A DNA stretch of 64,000 bases from Psychrobacter sp. UBA3962 (lineage in GTDB: Bacteria > Pseudomonadota > Gammaproteobacteria > Pseudomonadales > Moraxellaceae), in the NCBI RefSeq assembly GCF_002385225.1, contig NZ_DGDC01000010.1, positions 157,157 through 221,156 on the forward strand, given 5' to 3'. Shown here piece by piece: positions 62,112 through 64,000 of the stretch. The position numbers and the translations under genes were made by a program. Numbering within the stretch: the stretch's first letter is position 1; the number at the start of each line of letters is the position of its first letter. The notes under the pieces were generated by a model. That model worked only from the letters and a program-made list of their open reading frames with translations. It made no database searches and had not been told where the DNA came from.

Positions 62112-63311
62112 ATGCAGTATCAATTTTCAGAGGTGATTAACGAACTAAAACCCTCATTTATCCGCGAAATATTAAAACTAACCGTTAAGCCAGAAATTAT
62201 TTCATTTGCTGGTGGGTTACCAGATCCTAGCTTGTTTCCGCATCAAAGCATTAAAGAAGCCAGCAACGCCATGTTTGATCGCAATGATCAGGGTATCTTT
62301 CAGTATACAACGACTGAAGGTCATGCTGGTCTACGAGAGTGGATCGCGAAGCGCTTCTCAGAAACTCACAATGTCGAGGTGTCTTCAGAGCAGGTAATGA
62401 TTGTTTCTGGCTCACAGCAAGCTTTAGACCTATTTGGCAAAATATATATTGATCCGCAAGACGCTGTGGTGATGGAAGCGCCTACTTATCTGGGAGCAAT
62501 ACAAGCTTTCCGTATGTATCAACCTAAATTTAAAGAGGTTGAACTGCAAGAAGATGGTCTAGATACCGATCAGTTTCGCTCTACCATGCAAGAAGAAGAC
62601 AGTAAGTTCTTCTATGGTATTCCAAATTTCCAAAACCCTACCGGCCTAACTTACTCTACCCAAAAACGCCAGCAAGTTGCCGATATCTTAAAAGAGACCG
62701 GCAAGATTATGTTAGAGGATGACCCTTACGGTGCTTTATTGTTTGATGAGGAGGATCAATCTTCGCCAGACACTCGACCTATCTATGCCTTAGCACCAGA
62801 AAATGTGGTCTATATGGGCTCATTCTCTAAAGTATTCGTTCCAGGCTTCCGTTTGGGATGGGTTATTGCGCCTAAGCCTGTCTTAGCGAAAATGATTATT
62901 GCCAAACAAGCAGCTGATTTACACACCAACTCATTTGTTCAAGAATTACTATATGAGTTTGTGACCAGCCATGACTTAGATGCCCATATTGATTTGATTC
63001 GCCAAACTTATGCCACCAAAAAGGCGTGCATGGTAGAGGCGATCAATACTTATCTAGGTGACGAAGTTGAGTTATTCCCAACCTCAGGGGGTATGTTCAT
63101 TTGGGTGCGTGTGCCTGGTGTGGCCATTATGGATTTACTCACAATTGCTATTGAGAAAAATGTGGCCTTTGTACCAGGTGAAGCTTTCTCCTTAACTGGG
63201 GGTTATACCGATCACATGCGTTTAAACTTCACCAGTTTAGAAGAAGATCAAATTGTGGAAGGGGTTAAGCGTTTGAAAGCTGCGTTAGACGCTTATCGCG
63301 CAAATCAGTAA
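62112..63311 (+). CDS. PLP-dependent class I/II aminotransferase (LysN/2-aminoadipate-like)
   Basis: 399 residues. Fold-type I aminotransferase; the pyridoxal-phosphate Lys240 is in GSFSKVFVPGFRLGW, the ring-stacking region is SGSQQALDL (about 99-107), and NFQNPTGLT and LEDDPYGAL follow. A C-terminal Arg in HMRLNFT binds the substrate carboxylate. Resembles the 2-aminoadipate/aromatic aminotransferase group related to the MocR C-terminal domain, but there is no HTH. Substrate unclear. Independent transcript between two terminators. Confidence 0.85.
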   Translation: MQYQFSEVINELKPSFIREILKLTVKPEIISFAGGLPDPSLFPHQSIKEASNAMFDRNDQGIFQYTTTEGHAGLREWIAKRFSETHNVEVSSEQVMIVSGSQQALDLFGKIYIDPQDAVVMEAPTYLGAIQAFRMYQPKFKEVELQEDGLDTDQFRSTMQEEDSKFFYGIPNFQNPTGLTYSTQKRQQVADILKETGKIMLEDDPYGALLFDEEDQSSPDTRPIYALAPENVVYMGSFSKVFVPGFRLGWVIAPKPVLAKMIIAKQAADLHTNSFVQELLYEFVTSHDLDAHIDLIRQTYATKKACMVEAINTYLGDEVELFPTSGGMFIWVRVPGVAIMDLLTIAIEKNVAFVPGEAFSLTGGYTDHMRLNFTSLEEDQIVEGVKRLKAALDAYRANQ

Positions 63312-63356
63312 GTCTAAATTAGCTTGTATAAGCAATTGGCTAGATGAACTAATATT

Positions 63357-63390
63357 AAAGCCCTTGTTATTTTATAACAGGGGTTTTTAT
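63357..63390 (+). terminator. Rho-independent terminator of aminotransferase
   Basis: GCCCTTGTTAT (63360-63370) pairs with ATAACAGGGGT (63374-63384) with one mismatched or wobble pair, followed by a T-run. Confidence 0.75.
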
Positions 63391-63523
63391 ATAAAATAGA
63401 TTTAGTGATTATTATGCTAGAGAGTATACAGGCGGAAACCGTGGCCCTGTATTTAAATTATTTTTTGTTGTCTCGGGGCGGACCGATTCTTTTAGGGTGC
63501 AGTGTCTTTGTACTTAGGAGTGA

Positions 63524-63961
63524 GTGTTGATTACCTTGTCGCCTTTAAAGCGTCGTATAGTATATGTGACTGTATTTGAGATTATCGCCATCATATCTTC
63601 TACTTATGTGTTGATGTGGTTAAGTAATAGTGACGCCTCAGAGTCGTTACCTGTTGCTGTTATGGTATCGTTGGTAGCGGTTGTCTGGAACTTTATATTT
63701 AATACGTTGTTTGAAGCTTGGGAGCGCCGGAACAAGGTCCAAGAGCGAACGGTTTTAATTCGCAGTGTCCATGCCATAGGCTTTGAGGGCGGGCTAGTAT
63801 TAATTTGCTTACCACTATACATGCTGTGGTATAACGTGGGCGTTTATAAAGCGTTCACTATGGAGCTAGCTTTATTACTATTCTTTTTGGTGTATACCTT
63901 TATATTTACCTTAATCTTTGACAAGATCTTTACTTTGCCTCAGCATTATAAATCCAAATAA
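63524..63961 (+). CDS. PACE-family (AceI-like) efflux protein
   Basis: 145 residues, four membrane helices in two tandem bacterial transmembrane pairs. The first pair has RRIVYVTVFEIIAI with a membrane Glu (the proton-linked residue in AceI) and VWNFIFNTLFEAWERR; the second has RSVHAIGFEGGLVLICLPLY and FTLIFDKIF. This matches the proteobacterial antimicrobial compound efflux family, whose founder AceI of Acinetobacter exports chlorhexidine. GGAG at 63517-63520 could serve GTG 63524 or TTG 63527. Confidence 0.88.
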   Translation: MLITLSPLKRRIVYVTVFEIIAIISSTYVLMWLSNSDASESLPVAVMVSLVAVVWNFIFNTLFEAWERRNKVQERTVLIRSVHAIGFEGGLVLICLPLYMLWYNVGVYKAFTMELALLLFFLVYTFIFTLIFDKIFTLPQHYKSK

Positions 63962-64000
63962 TAAAAGGGCTACCATGAGGTTAATGCCAGTCAGTTAAGG

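Noticed and set aside
1..64000. Mobile elements, prophage, toxin-antitoxin or defence systems
   Set aside because: No transposase, integrase, phage structural gene, restriction enzyme or paired toxin-antitoxin frame could be recognised on either strand.

Overview
The window looks like ordinary chromosome from a gammaproteobacterium of the Moraxellaceae, most probably Psychrobacter. This rests on protein resemblance and gene neighbourhoods recalled from memory, because no search could be run. I see no rRNA, tRNA, CRISPR array, insertion sequence, integrase or phage gene. Most of the sequence is housekeeping genes separated by short, AT-rich spacers with clear hairpin terminators.

Layout. 1-5.2 kb: a cut-off glycosyltransferase, two small unknown genes, a cobalamin nucleotide-loop cluster (cobT-cobS-cobC-like) and an HPP membrane protein. 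5.4-7.7 kb: a MarC protein, then a BigR/SqrR-type persulfide-sensing repressor followed by two YeeE/YedE (PmpA/PmpB-like) membrane proteins. 7.7-8.3 kb: a 567-base gap with a near-consensus promoter, an FNR-like site and a 30-residue ORF with four cysteines spaced as in DUF1289 proteins. 8.3-10.4 kb: rtcB, two overlapping small ORFs and ppnP behind a hairpin leader. 10.6-13.2 kb: an acyl-CoA synthetase and a short-chain dehydrogenase. 13.4-18.8 kb: topoisomerase IB, cardiolipin synthase, waaA and rsmE. 18.9-24.3 kb: a ferric-iron ABC importer (fbpABC) behind a Fur box, preceded by a paralogous binding lipoprotein that lacks the iron-ligand tyrosines. 24.3-33.8 kb: cmoM, gyrA, a GST, clpB behind two heat-shock-type promoters, and a large lipoprotein.

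33.9-48 kb is mostly on the minus strand: a Kazal-like lipoprotein, a DUF3144 protein, metK, nth, an orphan rnfB, a single-ORF RNase HI-DnaQ fusion, and a three-gene RND efflux operon. 48-54.5 kb: ispB diverging from rplU-rpmA, then lolA, a TetR regulator, an EmrE-family transporter and queE. 54.7-64 kb: a small lipoprotein, dapD, an alpha/beta hydrolase, lipA, a carboxymuconolactone-decarboxylase-family protein, acnB, a PLP aminotransferase and a PACE-family efflux protein.

How the genes fit together. Iron and redox themes recur: a Fur-controlled iron importer, Fe-S enzymes (Nth, RnfB, QueE, LipA, AcnB), a thiol-switch regulator and a possible small Fe-S or Zn protein. Envelope functions are also common (WaaA, LolA, cardiolipin synthase, RND, PACE and EmrE transporters, several lipoproteins). 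The observations I would follow first are the compact promoter/mini-ORF unit at 7.79-8.11 kb, the RNase HI-DnaQ fusion, the tyrosine-less FbpA paralogue, the tandem heat-shock promoters of clpB and the hairpin leader of ppnP.
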